This document shows positions 55,745-64,000 of a stretch of DNA of 64,000 nucleotides, piece after piece. A program made the translations under genes and the position numbers. Position 1 is the first letter of the stretch; every line of letters begins with the position of its first letter. Source of the DNA: SAT2750 sp964476375 (GTDB lineage: Bacteria > Planctomycetota > Planctomycetia > Pirellulales > Pirellulaceae); NCBI GenBank assembly GCA_964476375.1, contig CAYYZW010000159.1, positions 1 to 64,000 on the forward strand, written 5' to 3'. The notes under the pieces were generated by a model, which worked only from the letters and a program-made list of their open reading frames with translations, made no database searches and was not told the DNA's origin.

Positions 55745-56308
55745 TTACTTGTCAGCCAATCCGGATTCGATCAGCTTAATGATCGCCGGATCATCAGGCT
55801 TGGTGCGCGGTCCAAAACGGCCCACCACGTTTCCTGTGCGGTCGATCACGAACTTCTCGAAATTCCAGGTCACCTTGCCGGCACCCTTGGGCTTGGCGTC
55901 CAGGCCGGTCAGGTGCTTGTAGAACGGCGCCGCGTTCTCCCCGTTGACCTCGATCTTGGCGAACATGTCAAAAGTGACATTGTACGTGTCCGTACAGAAA
56001 GTCCGGATCTCCTTGGCCGAGCCCGGTTCCTGGTTGTTGAACTGGTTACAGGGAAAAGCCGCCACGGCGAGGCCCTGCTTGGAGTACTTGTCGTGTAATG
56101 CCTGCAACTGCAGGTACTGGACGGTGAGGCCTCACCTGCTGGCGACATTCACGACCAGGATCATCTTCCCCTGGTACTTGGAGAGGGCCACTTCCTTCCC
56201 CTCCAGGGATTTCATCTTGAAATCCAGGGCCTGAGAAACTTTTTCCTCCCCGCCCACCAGCGGTGTAACCATGGCGGCGAGTAAACAGCCAAGAGCAGCA
56301 AACCTCAT
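55745..56308 (-). CDS. Exported glutathione peroxidase with predicted selenocysteine (TGA at codon 59)
   Basis: 187 residues if the in-frame TGA (56134-56132) is selenocysteine. It starts at ATG 56308 with GAGGT upstream. A signal peptide covers about 1-20 (LLAAMVTPLVGG). The active-site strand VVNVASR is followed by U59-GLT, where Cys-type homologues have NVAS(K/R)CG. Downstream all family marks remain: FPCNQFNNQEPG (Q93), then W148-N149 in WNFEKFVIDRTG, giving the Sec/Gln/Trp/Asn tetrad, and a normal end at TAA. It reduces peroxides using thiols, probably in the periplasm. A hairpin with a GU-containing loop follows the TGA. It converges on the Sec-thioredoxin, 26 bp from stop to stop. Confidence 0.88.
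56101..56114 (-). promoter_or_regulatory. Candidate bacterial SECIS hairpin in the glutathione peroxidase mRNA
   Basis: On the coding strand CCUGC pairs with GCAGG around the loop AGUU. The stem starts 17 bases after the UGA, and three more pairs (U-A, G-U, A-U) continue outside after one A/C mismatch. The loop begins 22 bases past UGA and holds the GU dinucleotide typical of SelB-binding loops such as that of E. coli fdhF. It is the clearer of the two candidates. Structure judged by eye. Confidence 0.6.
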
Positions 56309-56525
56309 CGAACTTACCTCGTGAAAATCCTGGGAAAGGGGTCCCTGGAGAGCCAGCCGGCTTCCAGCCACGTGTTGATGATTATGACCGAGTGGTGCCG
56401 GATATTCAACGCAATCGCGGTCAACCAGACAGGCATTTATCCGGAGAGTTTTTGCTTTCGGGTGCCAGATCGTATTAAATGCATGGATCTTAACTCCAGC
56501 AGCTCTTGAACACGAGGTTTTCCTG

Positions 56526-57836
56526 ATGACCCCACCAGTGAAGCGGAATCGTCGACAGTTTCTCTCGCGGTTGTCCACCGGCGTTGCCGCTGGCTTCTTT
56601 ATCAATCCCACGCGGACCGTCTTCTCCGATTCGCCAAACGAGCGGCTGAACATCGCAGCGGTCGGATGTACCAACCGTGCCGGGGCCAACATTCGTGGTG
56701 TCGAAACCCAGAACATTGTCGCCATCTCGGACATTGACTCCAACCTGCTGGCCCAGGGGGCAGAGCGGTATCCGGCAGCACGTACATACCGGGACTATCG
56801 CGAGATGCTGGACAAGGAAGCAGAACATATCGATGCCGTGGTGGTCGGTACTCCCGACCACAGCCATGCCCCGGCAGCGGCCATGGCCCTGCGACTCAAG
56901 AAACACGTCTACTGCGAGAAACCCCTGACGCATACCGTGCTGGAAGCTCGCACGCTGGCGGAGCTTGCCAGCAAGAACAAGCTGGTCACGCAACTGGGAA
57001 CACAGATCCATGCCGGGGACAATTACCGCCGCGTGGTGGAACTGGTCCAGGGAAATGCAATTGGTCCCATTCGCGAGGCGCATGTCTGGTCCAGCGCGGT
57101 CTACACGGGAGGAACTTTCAAGTCCGCTCCCCAGCCCGCAAACGTGGACTGGGACCTCTGGCTGGGCCCCGCACCCAAGCGTACCTACAGCGAGGGGATC
57201 CACCCATTTCACTGGCGAAAGTTCTGGGATTACGGCACGGGCTCACTCGGTGACTTCGGCTGTCATTACATGGACCTGACCCACTGGGCCCTGAAGCTCC
57301 GAAACCCGGTTCGCGTGGCGGCCCAGGGGCCGGAGTATGAACCGGTCAGCACACCGGCCTGGCTGATCGTGAAGTATGATTTCCCGGCGCGGGGCAAGCT
57401 CCCCCCGGTCAAGCTCACCTGGTATGACAGTGGTCGGCGACCCGAGATCCTCAAGACGCTCAAGGACAAGAATGGCAACACGCTCGACTGGGGAAGTGGA
57501 CAGCTGTTCATCGGCAGCGAGGGGATGATCCTTTCGGACTACTCCAGGCACCTGCTCCTTCCCGAGGACAAGTTCGCGGACTTCACCAGGCCCGAGCAGT
57601 CCATTCCGGCATCCATCGGTCATCATGCGGAATGGCTGCAGGCAATCAAGGAGGGTGGTACAACCACCTGTAATTTCGACTACTCCGGATCACTCACCGA
57701 AACCGTCCTGCTGGGAACCGTCGCCTTCCGAGGCGGGGAAGCGATCGAGTGGGATTCCCGCAAGCTGAAAGTTACCAATTCCGAGCGGGCCCAGCAGTTC
57801 GTGCACAAGGAATACCGCAAGGGCTGGACTCTCTAG
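56526..57836 (+). CDS. Tat-exported Gfo/Idh/MocA-family oxidoreductase
   Basis: 436 residues. A twin-arginine leader NRRQFLSRLSTGVAAGFF at the N-terminus precedes the Rossmann motif IAAVGCTNRAGANI. The family lysine is in VYCEKPLTHTVLEA, and the substrate domain has GSLGDFGCHYMDLTHWA with the D/H pair. Exported, cofactor-loaded oxidoreductases of this type are numerous in planctomycetes; the substrate is usually unknown and presumed to be a sugar derivative. It converges on the DUF1501 gene with only six bases between stops. Confidence 0.88.
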   Translation: MTPPVKRNRRQFLSRLSTGVAAGFFINPTRTVFSDSPNERLNIAAVGCTNRAGANIRGVETQNIVAISDIDSNLLAQGAERYPAARTYRDYREMLDKEAEHIDAVVVGTPDHSHAPAAAMALRLKKHVYCEKPLTHTVLEARTLAELASKNKLVTQLGTQIHAGDNYRRVVELVQGNAIGPIREAHVWSSAVYTGGTFKSAPQPANVDWDLWLGPAPKRTYSEGIHPFHWRKFWDYGTGSLGDFGCHYMDLTHWALKLRNPVRVAAQGPEYEPVSTPAWLIVKYDFPARGKLPPVKLTWYDSGRRPEILKTLKDKNGNTLDWGSGQLFIGSEGMILSDYSRHLLLPEDKFADFTRPEQSIPASIGHHAEWLQAIKEGGTTTCNFDYSGSLTETVLLGTVAFRGGEAIEWDSRKLKVTNSERAQQFVHKEYRKGWTL

Positions 57837-57842
57837 CCCGGA

Positions 57843-59351
57843 TCAGGCCAGGATATCGGTGATCACCCGCGCGGGCTTGACCCCGGTAAGACGTTCACGG
57901 AGCCCGTTACGGAGGTAATACAGCTCCTCGTGGTGCAGACCCAGCTGGTGCAGGATGGTGGCGTGAAAATCGGGGACCCCGACCCGTTTTTCCGCGGCCG
58001 CAAAACCGAGGGGGTCTGTTTCCCCATAGCTGCTGCCTCCCTGGATACCCCCACCGGCCATCCAGGAGACCATGGAATTCTTGTTATGGTCTCGACCTGC
58101 CTTCTCGTCTTACTTGTCGCCGGGTAACTGGGCAATCGGCAGGCTTCCAAACTCCCCCCCCCAGACCACCAGCGTTTCATCGAGTAATCCACGCTGCGCC
58201 AGATCGCTGAGCAACCCGGCGATCGGTTTGTCCGTGCGGTCACAAGCCGACTTCAGCCCGCTCTTCAGGCCCGTGTGGTTATCCCAGATCTGGGCATCAA
58301 TAAACAGCTGGACAAACCGTACTCCCCGCTCGACAAGTCGCCGTGCATAGAGACAGCGCCGACCATAGGAATCGGTCGGTTCCTTGCCGATCCCGTACAT
58401 GTCGAGGGTTCCCTGGTCCTCGTCTTTCAGGTCCAGTGCATCGGTTGCTTCCAGTTGCATGCGTGCGGCCAGTTCATAGCTGGCGATGCGGGCATCCAGG
58501 TTTGGCTGTCCACTCCGCTGCTTGCGGTGAATGCGGTCCAGCCCACCAAGCAGCTGTCGCTCCACCTCGGTGACCCGGTCCGGCTCATCGAACTCACGGG
58601 CCAGGTTCAGCACCGGGGATCCTGTACTTCGAAAGCGTGTCCCCTGGTAGAGCGGGGGCAGGAAACCGGACTGCCAGTTCTGGGTGCGGTTGATAGGAAG
58701 TCCCTTGGGGTCGTCCAGTACCACGTAAGCCGGCAGGTTCTGATTTTCACTTCCCAGGCCATAGGTCACCCAGGCACCCATCGAGGGCAGGCCAGGAACC
58801 ATTCCACCACCGTGAATAATAAAGAGTGCCGGTTCGTGGGTCAGGTTGACCGTGTACATCGATTTGAGAATAGCGATCCGATCCACGCAGGTGGCCAGGT
58901 GAGGCATGACATCCGAAACCCAGGTTCCCGATTCCCCGTGCCGGGAAAACTTGAAGGGGCATCGCATCAACGCGCCCGCCGCCCCCGGGTTTTCTACCTC
59001 CCCGGCGATCTTCTCGAAATAAGACTCGCCATGCCGCTTGTCGAGTTCCGGCTTGGGATCAAACAGGTCCATCTGGCTGGGTCCGCCATTCATGAACAGG
59101 TGGATCACCGATTTGGCTTTTGGTTCAAAGTGTGGCTGGCGGGGCTTGAGGTCAAAGCGGCGGCGAACCGAGTCGCCCGGCGCCGGCTCGGCGGCGATTG
59201 CGGCAGGAGAATTGAACAGGTCGCGACCAAGCAGCCATGTCAGGGCCGCGGCGTGAAGCCCCTTCCCCGCGCTCTGGAACCATGCTCGGCGGTCGGGAGA
59301 CCGGGGGAGACCGGTTACCACGTCCAGGCCTGTCAGGTGTGTTCGAGTCAT
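57843..59351 (-). pseudogene. DUF1501 protein gene interrupted by one in-frame TAA
   Basis: 502 codons from ATG 59351, with codon 414 (58112-58110) being TAA. Before it are a Tat-like DRRAWFQSAGKG leader, VIHLFMNGGPSQMDLFDPKP, HGGGMVPGLPSMGAWV, and QIWDNHTGL then VVWGGEFGSLPIAQ. After it, in the same frame, come AGRDHNKNSMVSWMAGGGI, SYGETDPLGF, FHATILHQLGL and a normal end. The AGRDH motif normally follows EFG closely, so the stop falls inside the domain. No frameshift is needed. DUF1501 resembles sulfatase/alkaline-phosphatase-like proteins and usually accompanies DUF1549/DUF1553 genes, as here. Either a true nonsense mutation or a sequencing error. Confidence 0.75.
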
Positions 59352-59358
59352 CTTTCCT

Positions 59359-62307
59359 TCAATCAATATAAATAAACGCGGCCAGGTTCATCACCGCATG
59401 GCAGTAATTCTCCAGTGCTCGCTGCTGGGCTTCTTCTTTCTTGTCCGGTTGCTCCTTGACCCACTGTGCCACAAGTTCCTTCATGTATTGGGCCGAGAGA
59501 TCCTGCTCCTCGGTGGTAGGAGGTCGTCCAAGTGCCAGCATGAATGCATGCTGCAACTGGGCCTCGCGGTCCAGCCCCGCTTCCTGCTGTACCCGTTCGG
59601 CAAAGGAGACTGCCAGGTCATGAACCATCTTGTTATTGAGCAGGTGCAGGGCCTGGGGAGCAACATTTGAATTGCTTCGCTGGACACAGTTCGGGTTCAT
59701 CTGTGGGCGATCAAAATTCCCCAGGATGGTCACCGGCTGGGTCCGCCGCTGGATCACGTAGATGCTTCGTCGCCAGGTTCCCTTGCTGGGCGTGGAGACC
59801 ACCAGCCCATCCTCGCGGGCCTCCACCGGATCGGCCGGACCGTAGGGCTCCAGCCGCAGGCGGCCGGCAACTGCCAGCAGCGAGTCACGTAGCACCTCGG
59901 CATCCATCCGCCGCAGCGGCATGCGGGAAAGCCAGGTGTTGTCGGGATCCCTTGCCAGTTGCTCCTCTGTCACGCCGCTCGTCTGCCGGTAGACGGCGGA
60001 CAACATGATCAATCGGTGCAGGTGCTTGATGCTCCACCCCGACTCCACCAGCTCCACCGACAGCCAGTCGAGCAGTTCCGGATGCGTGGGTTCTGCACCA
60101 GCATGCCCCAGGTTATCGAGCGTGGCGACAATACCGTTTTCAAAATGCTGCTGCCAGATCCTGTTCACGATCACTCGTGCTGTGAGGGGGTGGTCAGCCT
60201 GCGTGAGCCAGCGTGCCAGCGCCAGTCGTCGACCTGTTCCCAGTGAGCCTTCCCGTGCTTTCTGGATTTCCAGTGAGGCACCAGGAACATCGAGCACCGA
60301 GGGGACTCCCGGATCCACCTGCCTTCCCGGGGTCAGGTAGTTGCCGCGCCGCAGGATATACGTAGGAGAGGGCTCCCCTCGATCCCAGAGAGCTCGAATC
60401 AGTGGTTCCGGCTTCGCCTCTTCACGGGCATCCTTGATCGACTGCTGGACCTGGTCATGGAGTTTCTTGAACTCGGCATTATTCTTCAGCAGGTCCTCCC
60501 GGCTCACTTTCAGCTGTCCAGCAAATTTCCCGGCAAGGTACTTGAGCACCTCCGACTGCTCGGCAGGTGGTGTGACCAGTGAGCGTGCCACGTCTTCTTG
60601 AATCGAGGCCGGTAGTTCACTTATCCGCCGCTGCCTCTCCACGGCAGCCAGTTCCTGTTCCATCTCCGTTATTTTCTGCTCCAGGTGCTTCACCTCCTGC
60701 TCAATCCGCTCCTGGTCCGCTTCCCATGCCTTCCGTTCCACCGTCGAGATCGATGCCATGTAACGATCCAGCTGCCCGGGCTCGCCCGACTGCCGGGTTG
60801 GCTTGAGCCAGTCATTTTCATCGATTGCTCCCTTGAAGAGGGCGGCCAGCCGATAGTAGTCACGCTGAGGGATCGGGTCGAACTTGTGGCTGTGACAGCG
60901 TGCACATTTTACCGTCAGCCCCATCACGGAAGAGCTGACAACCTCGAGCATGTCATCGATGATATCGAGGCGATCGGGAACAAAGTTCGTGATACCGAAG
61001 TAGGTTGCATCCGGGACGAGCCGGAGGAACCCGGTGGCCACCAGGTTGTCATGAACCTCGGGACTGATCTTTTCCGGATCCGTGTAATCCGCCAGCTCAT
61101 CTCCTGCCAGCTGTTCCATCAGGAAGCGGGAGTAAGGCTTGTCGGCATTCCAGGAACGGATCACGTAGTCCCTGTAACGGTAAGCAAATGGCCGAATCGA
61201 GTCGCTATGCTGGATACCCTCGCTGTCCGCATAGCCGGCCACGTCCAGCCAGAGTCCTCCCCAGCGTTCCCCGTAACGGGGGGAAGCAAGCAGGCGATCA
61301 AGCAGGCGTTCGTAGGCTCCCGGCTCCCTGTCCGAAAGAAACTGGCTGACCTGGTCCGGGGTGGGTGGAATGCCAAGCAGGTCCAGGAAAGCCCGCCTTG
61401 CCAGGGTCTGGCGACTGGCGGGTGGGGAAAGGTCGAGTTGCTGCTGCTGGAGCGCCGAAACAATGAAGTGGTCGATGGGAGTCTGTAGCTGCTGAAGACT
61501 CCTGGCCCTGGGAACACGGGCTCGCCGGGGCGGCTGAAATGCCCAGAATTCTCTATCCTCGTCACTCACCAGGGGGTCCACACCCGGATCTTGCTGGACA
61601 GGGGAATCCTCAACCGCACCCTGCTGGATCCATCTGGTCACCAGCTCGATCTCGGTTTTCTCCATCGGCTTGATACTAAACTCGACCAGTTTTCGCTTCG
61701 GTGGCATCTCCCCGTCGTGGATGCGTTTCAGCAGCAGACTCTCTTCCGGCTTGCCGGGAACAATCGCCGGCCCGGACTTTCCTCCCCGGATCATCGACTC
61801 ACGTGTCCGCAGGTCCAGGTCTCCCTGCCGCACACGGGTCCCATGGCAAACCGTGCAGCGAAGTTGCAGCACCGGCAGGACAGACCACTGGGATACCCTC
61901 TCGGACGTCGTCCCAACTGCCAGGCCGGCACCGGACTCAATCCAACGCCGCAGGAGCTTGATCTCCTGGTCCGTAAGGGGCTTCTTCCCTTCCGGTGGCA
62001 TCTCGCCCGCGATCACCATTTCCAGAAGCAGGCTCTCGTCAGGTTTTCCAGCCACCAGCAATGGCCCGGTTTCCCCACCTTTTTCGATACCGGCAAGGCT
62101 GGTTAGATCCAGTTCTGCTTTCTGCTGTTTACCACCGTGGCACTGCCCGCATCGTGAAACCAGCAGGGGGCCAACCTGTTCGACAAAGAGTTGCCGGCCC
62201 TCACCTGCCGGCTCACTTTCCTCCGACCGAAGGAGGCCAGGGAAAAACAAAACCAACAGGACAAGGGGTAAAACCGCTCGCCTTATCTTGTGCAAGGCCG
62301 CAATCAT
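59359..62307 (-). CDS. Exported cytochrome c, DUF1549 and DUF1553 protein
   Basis: 982 residues. A signal peptide is followed by two planctomycete cytochrome c domains with haem sites CGQCHGG (about residue 55) and CTVCHGT (about residue 155), each with a downstream GEMPP segment. DUF1549 follows (PIDHFIVSALQQQ through LLASPRYGERWGGLWLDVAGYADSEG, with a third CxxCH, CARCHSHKFDPI). A coiled coil is rich in E/Q (about 540-585). DUF1553 (LARWLTQADHPLTARVIVNRIW) closes the protein. It lies eight bases upstream of the DUF1501 start, forming one operon. Probably periplasmic and membrane-associated; function not established. Confidence 0.9.
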   Translation of the reverse strand: MIAALHKIRRAVLPLVLLVLFFPGLLRSEESEPAGEGRQLFVEQVGPLLVSRCGQCHGGKQQKAELDLTSLAGIEKGGETGPLLVAGKPDESLLLEMVIAGEMPPEGKKPLTDQEIKLLRRWIESGAGLAVGTTSERVSQWSVLPVLQLRCTVCHGTRVRQGDLDLRTRESMIRGGKSGPAIVPGKPEESLLLKRIHDGEMPPKRKLVEFSIKPMEKTEIELVTRWIQQGAVEDSPVQQDPGVDPLVSDEDREFWAFQPPRRARVPRARSLQQLQTPIDHFIVSALQQQQLDLSPPASRQTLARRAFLDLLGIPPTPDQVSQFLSDREPGAYERLLDRLLASPRYGERWGGLWLDVAGYADSEGIQHSDSIRPFAYRYRDYVIRSWNADKPYSRFLMEQLAGDELADYTDPEKISPEVHDNLVATGFLRLVPDATYFGITNFVPDRLDIIDDMLEVVSSSVMGLTVKCARCHSHKFDPIPQRDYYRLAALFKGAIDENDWLKPTRQSGEPGQLDRYMASISTVERKAWEADQERIEQEVKHLEQKITEMEQELAAVERQRRISELPASIQEDVARSLVTPPAEQSEVLKYLAGKFAGQLKVSREDLLKNNAEFKKLHDQVQQSIKDAREEAKPEPLIRALWDRGEPSPTYILRRGNYLTPGRQVDPGVPSVLDVPGASLEIQKAREGSLGTGRRLALARWLTQADHPLTARVIVNRIWQQHFENGIVATLDNLGHAGAEPTHPELLDWLSVELVESGWSIKHLHRLIMLSAVYRQTSGVTEEQLARDPDNTWLSRMPLRRMDAEVLRDSLLAVAGRLRLEPYGPADPVEAREDGLVVSTPSKGTWRRSIYVIQRRTQPVTILGNFDRPQMNPNCVQRSNSNVAPQALHLLNNKMVHDLAVSFAERVQQEAGLDREAQLQHAFMLALGRPPTTEEQDLSAQYMKELVAQWVKEQPDKKEEAQQRALENYCHAVMNLAAFIYID

Positions 62308-62363
62308 GGCAGTTGGGGGAGAAAAAAGGGTTGAATCTGGTGGGGGGATACCCGGCTGTTACC

Positions 62364-64000
62364 TTAGTCAATATACAGGAACTCGTTCATGTTAAACATA
62401 ATCAGGCAGAGCTGCGACGCTGCGACTGCCTTATCAGCCGTCCAGCCTGCCGGCCCTGGAATAGGGATTGCCAGCTGATCATGACCCCGCTGCTGGTGCT
62501 TTACCAGTGCCGACTGGGCATCGAGAAATTCCTGGCTGGCTTGCTGTTCCACGGGGCTCGGTGGACGGCCAAGAGTTCGACGGAAAAGCTCCACGATAAA
62601 CTGCTTTTCATCATGTCCTTCGGCAAGCACGCTCCCTGCCAGCCGACGGGCGGTGGTGAGCGAAAACTCCGAATTCAGCAGCAGCAATCCCTGGGGTGCT
62701 GTCGTCGAGTGGCTTCGACGCGAACAGCTCCTGTTGGCATCGGGGCGATCAAAGACCTCGAGGATCGGGAACCGCAGGTTGCGGCGAGCAAACAGGTAGA
62801 TGCTGCGGCGATCATATCCTGCTCGTTCCGGGGTGACTTCCCACTGGCCCTTCCTCAGCGTGTTGACGATTTCTGCCGGAAGTGGCGGTCTCACACCGGG
62901 ACCGCCACGGTCGGTGTTCAATATCCCGGCACTGGCAAGCATCAGATCACGAAGCGTTTCACCCTCGAGCCGGAGCCTGGGGAAACGAGCCAGCCAGCGG
63001 TTTGCAGGATCCTCCTTGAGCGACTCCCGCCACTCTCTTTCACCCACGCTGCCCGCCTCCAGCCAGCTTGCCTGCCGGTAGGTGGCACTGGTGACGATGA
63101 GATAATGAAGTCTCTTGAGGCTCCAGTTGCTCTGGACCAGCTCGGTCGCCAGGTAATCAAGCAATTCCGGGTGCGTCGGCGACCCACCCATCACGCCAAA
63201 ATCACTGGGTGTGTCCACCAGGCCACGACCAAAATGATGCTGCCAGACACGATTGACAATCACCCGGCTGGTAAGCAGGTGGTCGGGACGGGTGAGCCAG
63301 GCAGCAAGCTGGCTGCGACGGCCACTACTTTCCGCACCGGGATCGCCAGGCTGGATCTGCTCTCCAACCGGATTGGCAATGCGGGGAAAGGCGGGAACGA
63401 CAGCCGGGCCCTGTCGACGAAAATCGCCTCGCAGCATCAGGTAGCTTGGTGGGGGGCTGCCATTTTTCTCCTGCAGCGTCCCCACCGACTTGTTCTTGAC
63501 CAGGTGGACCGCGGGCTCAAAGACGGATCGCAGCCGGTAAAAATCAGCCTGGCTGAGTGGATCGTACTTGTGGTCATGGCACTGGGCACATTCCATCTGC
63601 AGCCCCATCAAGGCAGCAGCAACAGTCGAGGTCATCTCGTTGAGCAACTGGTGACGTCGCTCCTGCTGCGAGTTGATGTCCGGCATGTCGGGTCCCGACA
63701 GGCAAAACATGGTGGCAATCCTGGCACCAGGGTTCCCCGGCTCCAGCTCATCACCCGCAAGCTGCAGGGTGACAAACCGGTCATAGGGCATGTCCTGGTT
63801 GATCGACTGGATCACCCAGTCCCGGTATTGCCAGGCATCGGTACGGACGTTGTCGTGTTCAAACCCATCGGTGTCAGCAAAGCGGGAAAGGTCAAGCCAT
63901 GGCTGTGCCAGTCGTTCTCCATGGTGGATCGAGGCAAGCAGTCGCTGGACCAGGGATTCGTAGGCATCCGGCCTGGGATCAGAAACAAACTCCTCCACAT
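62364..64000 (-). CDS. DUF1549/DUF1553 protein (N-terminus outside the window)
   Basis: At least 544 residues are visible; the start lies beyond base 64000. The visible part begins inside DUF1549 (QPWLDLSRFADTDGFEHDN, then CAQCHDHKYDPL, a haem-type CxxCH). DUF1553 follows with LAAWLTRPDHLLTSRVIVNRVW, HPELLDYLATELV and RSIYLFARRNLRFPILEVFDRPDAN. It resembles the gene at 59359-62307 along its length, so the two are paralogues in tandem, 56 bp apart, probably in one operon. Confidence 0.88.
   Translation of the reverse strand, partial: VEEFVSDPRPDAYESLVQRLLASIHHGERLAQPWLDLSRFADTDGFEHDNVRTDAWQYRDWVIQSINQDMPYDRFVTLQLAGDELEPGNPGARIATMFCLSGPDMPDINSQQERRHQLLNEMTSTVAAALMGLQMECAQCHDHKYDPLSQADFYRLRSVFEPAVHLVKNKSVGTLQEKNGSPPPSYLMLRGDFRRQGPAVVPAFPRIANPVGEQIQPGDPGAESSGRRSQLAAWLTRPDHLLTSRVIVNRVWQHHFGRGLVDTPSDFGVMGGSPTHPELLDYLATELVQSNWSLKRLHYLIVTSATYRQASWLEAGSVGEREWRESLKEDPANRWLARFPRLRLEGETLRDLMLASAGILNTDRGGPGVRPPLPAEIVNTLRKGQWEVTPERAGYDRRSIYLFARRNLRFPILEVFDRPDANRSCSRRSHSTTAPQGLLLLNSEFSLTTARRLAGSVLAEGHDEKQFIVELFRRTLGRPPSPVEQQASQEFLDAQSALVKHQQRGHDQLAIPIPGPAGWTADKAVAASQLCLIMFNMNEFLYID

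Noticed and set aside
55290..56308. TGA reassigned to tryptophan in this organism
   Set aside because: TGA is the normal terminator of many genes here (for example those at 22230, 22385 and 41778), and Trp at the two catalytic sites would abolish function.
56132..56743. Minus-strand open frame of 203 codons as a separate protein
   Set aside because: Its first 145 codons lie antisense to the Gfo/Idh gene and in the intergenic gap; only the last 58 are real and are the N-terminus of the glutathione peroxidase.
58110..58112. Selenocysteine or other recoding at the DUF1501 stop
   Set aside because: The codon is TAA, not TGA, and no Cys-like catalytic position is known there.

Overview
The window looks like a chromosomal segment of a Planctomycetota bacterium (inference). 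It carries families that are typical of that phylum: DUF1549/DUF1553 proteins, planctomycete-type cytochrome c domains (PSCyt1), a DUF1501 protein, DUF1080 and Gfo/Idh/MocA proteins, a DUF2617-like protein, and a tetrahydromethanopterin-type C1 gene cluster. Genes sit on both strands in short operons. I see no rRNA, tRNA, CRISPR array, insertion sequence or phage genes. TGA serves as an ordinary stop for many genes here, so the standard code applies.

Layout. 1-8.3 kb: end of a zinc-ribbon gene, a DksA/TraR-type regulator, an HtrA protease, a nucleoside hydrolase, trpD, an MFS transporter, a beta-hydroxyacid dehydrogenase and a short Hsp70. 8.3-19.5 kb: a molybdenum/tungsten and C1 block. It holds two MoeA proteins (one fused to a periplasmic-binding-like domain), formylmethanofuran dehydrogenase subunits C, A, B and a small D subunit, MobA, a tungsten-type aldehyde ferredoxin oxidoreductase and a MoaD/ThiS sulfur carrier. 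19.5-33 kb: a DUF1080 protein, a VWA-like exported protein, a 52-residue protein, a VOC protein, two tandem purine nucleoside phosphorylases, a small hydrolase, and a PSCyt1-WD40 / DUF1549-DUF1553 / PPC-like operon. 33-41 kb: the main sigma factor, glnE, a flavoprotein and aroE. 41-55 kb: bioD, a methyltransferase, a hydrolase, a Gfo/Idh-SDR pair, a CPBP protease, a DUF2617-like protein, glyA, a response regulator, a TPR protein, a metallopeptidase-like lipoprotein, a DEAD-box helicase and a HEAT-like protein. 55.2-56.3 kb: two convergent genes, a thioredoxin and a glutathione peroxidase. 56.5-64 kb: a Tat-exported Gfo/Idh oxidoreductase, a DUF1501 gene with an internal TAA, and two DUF1549/DUF1553 cytochrome proteins, the last running off the window.

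Most notable. The thioredoxin and the glutathione peroxidase each have an in-frame TGA exactly where the catalytic cysteine belongs (W-TGA-P-P-C and VASR-TGA-GLT). In both, homology continues in frame to a normal C-terminus, and a hairpin lies at the distance expected of a bacterial SECIS. I read them as a pair of exported selenoproteins whose stops are only 26 bp apart; a standard gene caller would split both. Second, the formylmethanofuran dehydrogenase genes keep the [4Fe-4S] cysteines and the metal-ligand-type cysteine of subunit B, and also a small pterin-binding subunit D, amid cofactor genes. This suggests a real Mo/W enzyme rather than the cofactor-free hydrolase complex of aerobic methylotrophs. 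Third, the DUF1501 gene has a single in-frame TAA with homology on both sides.
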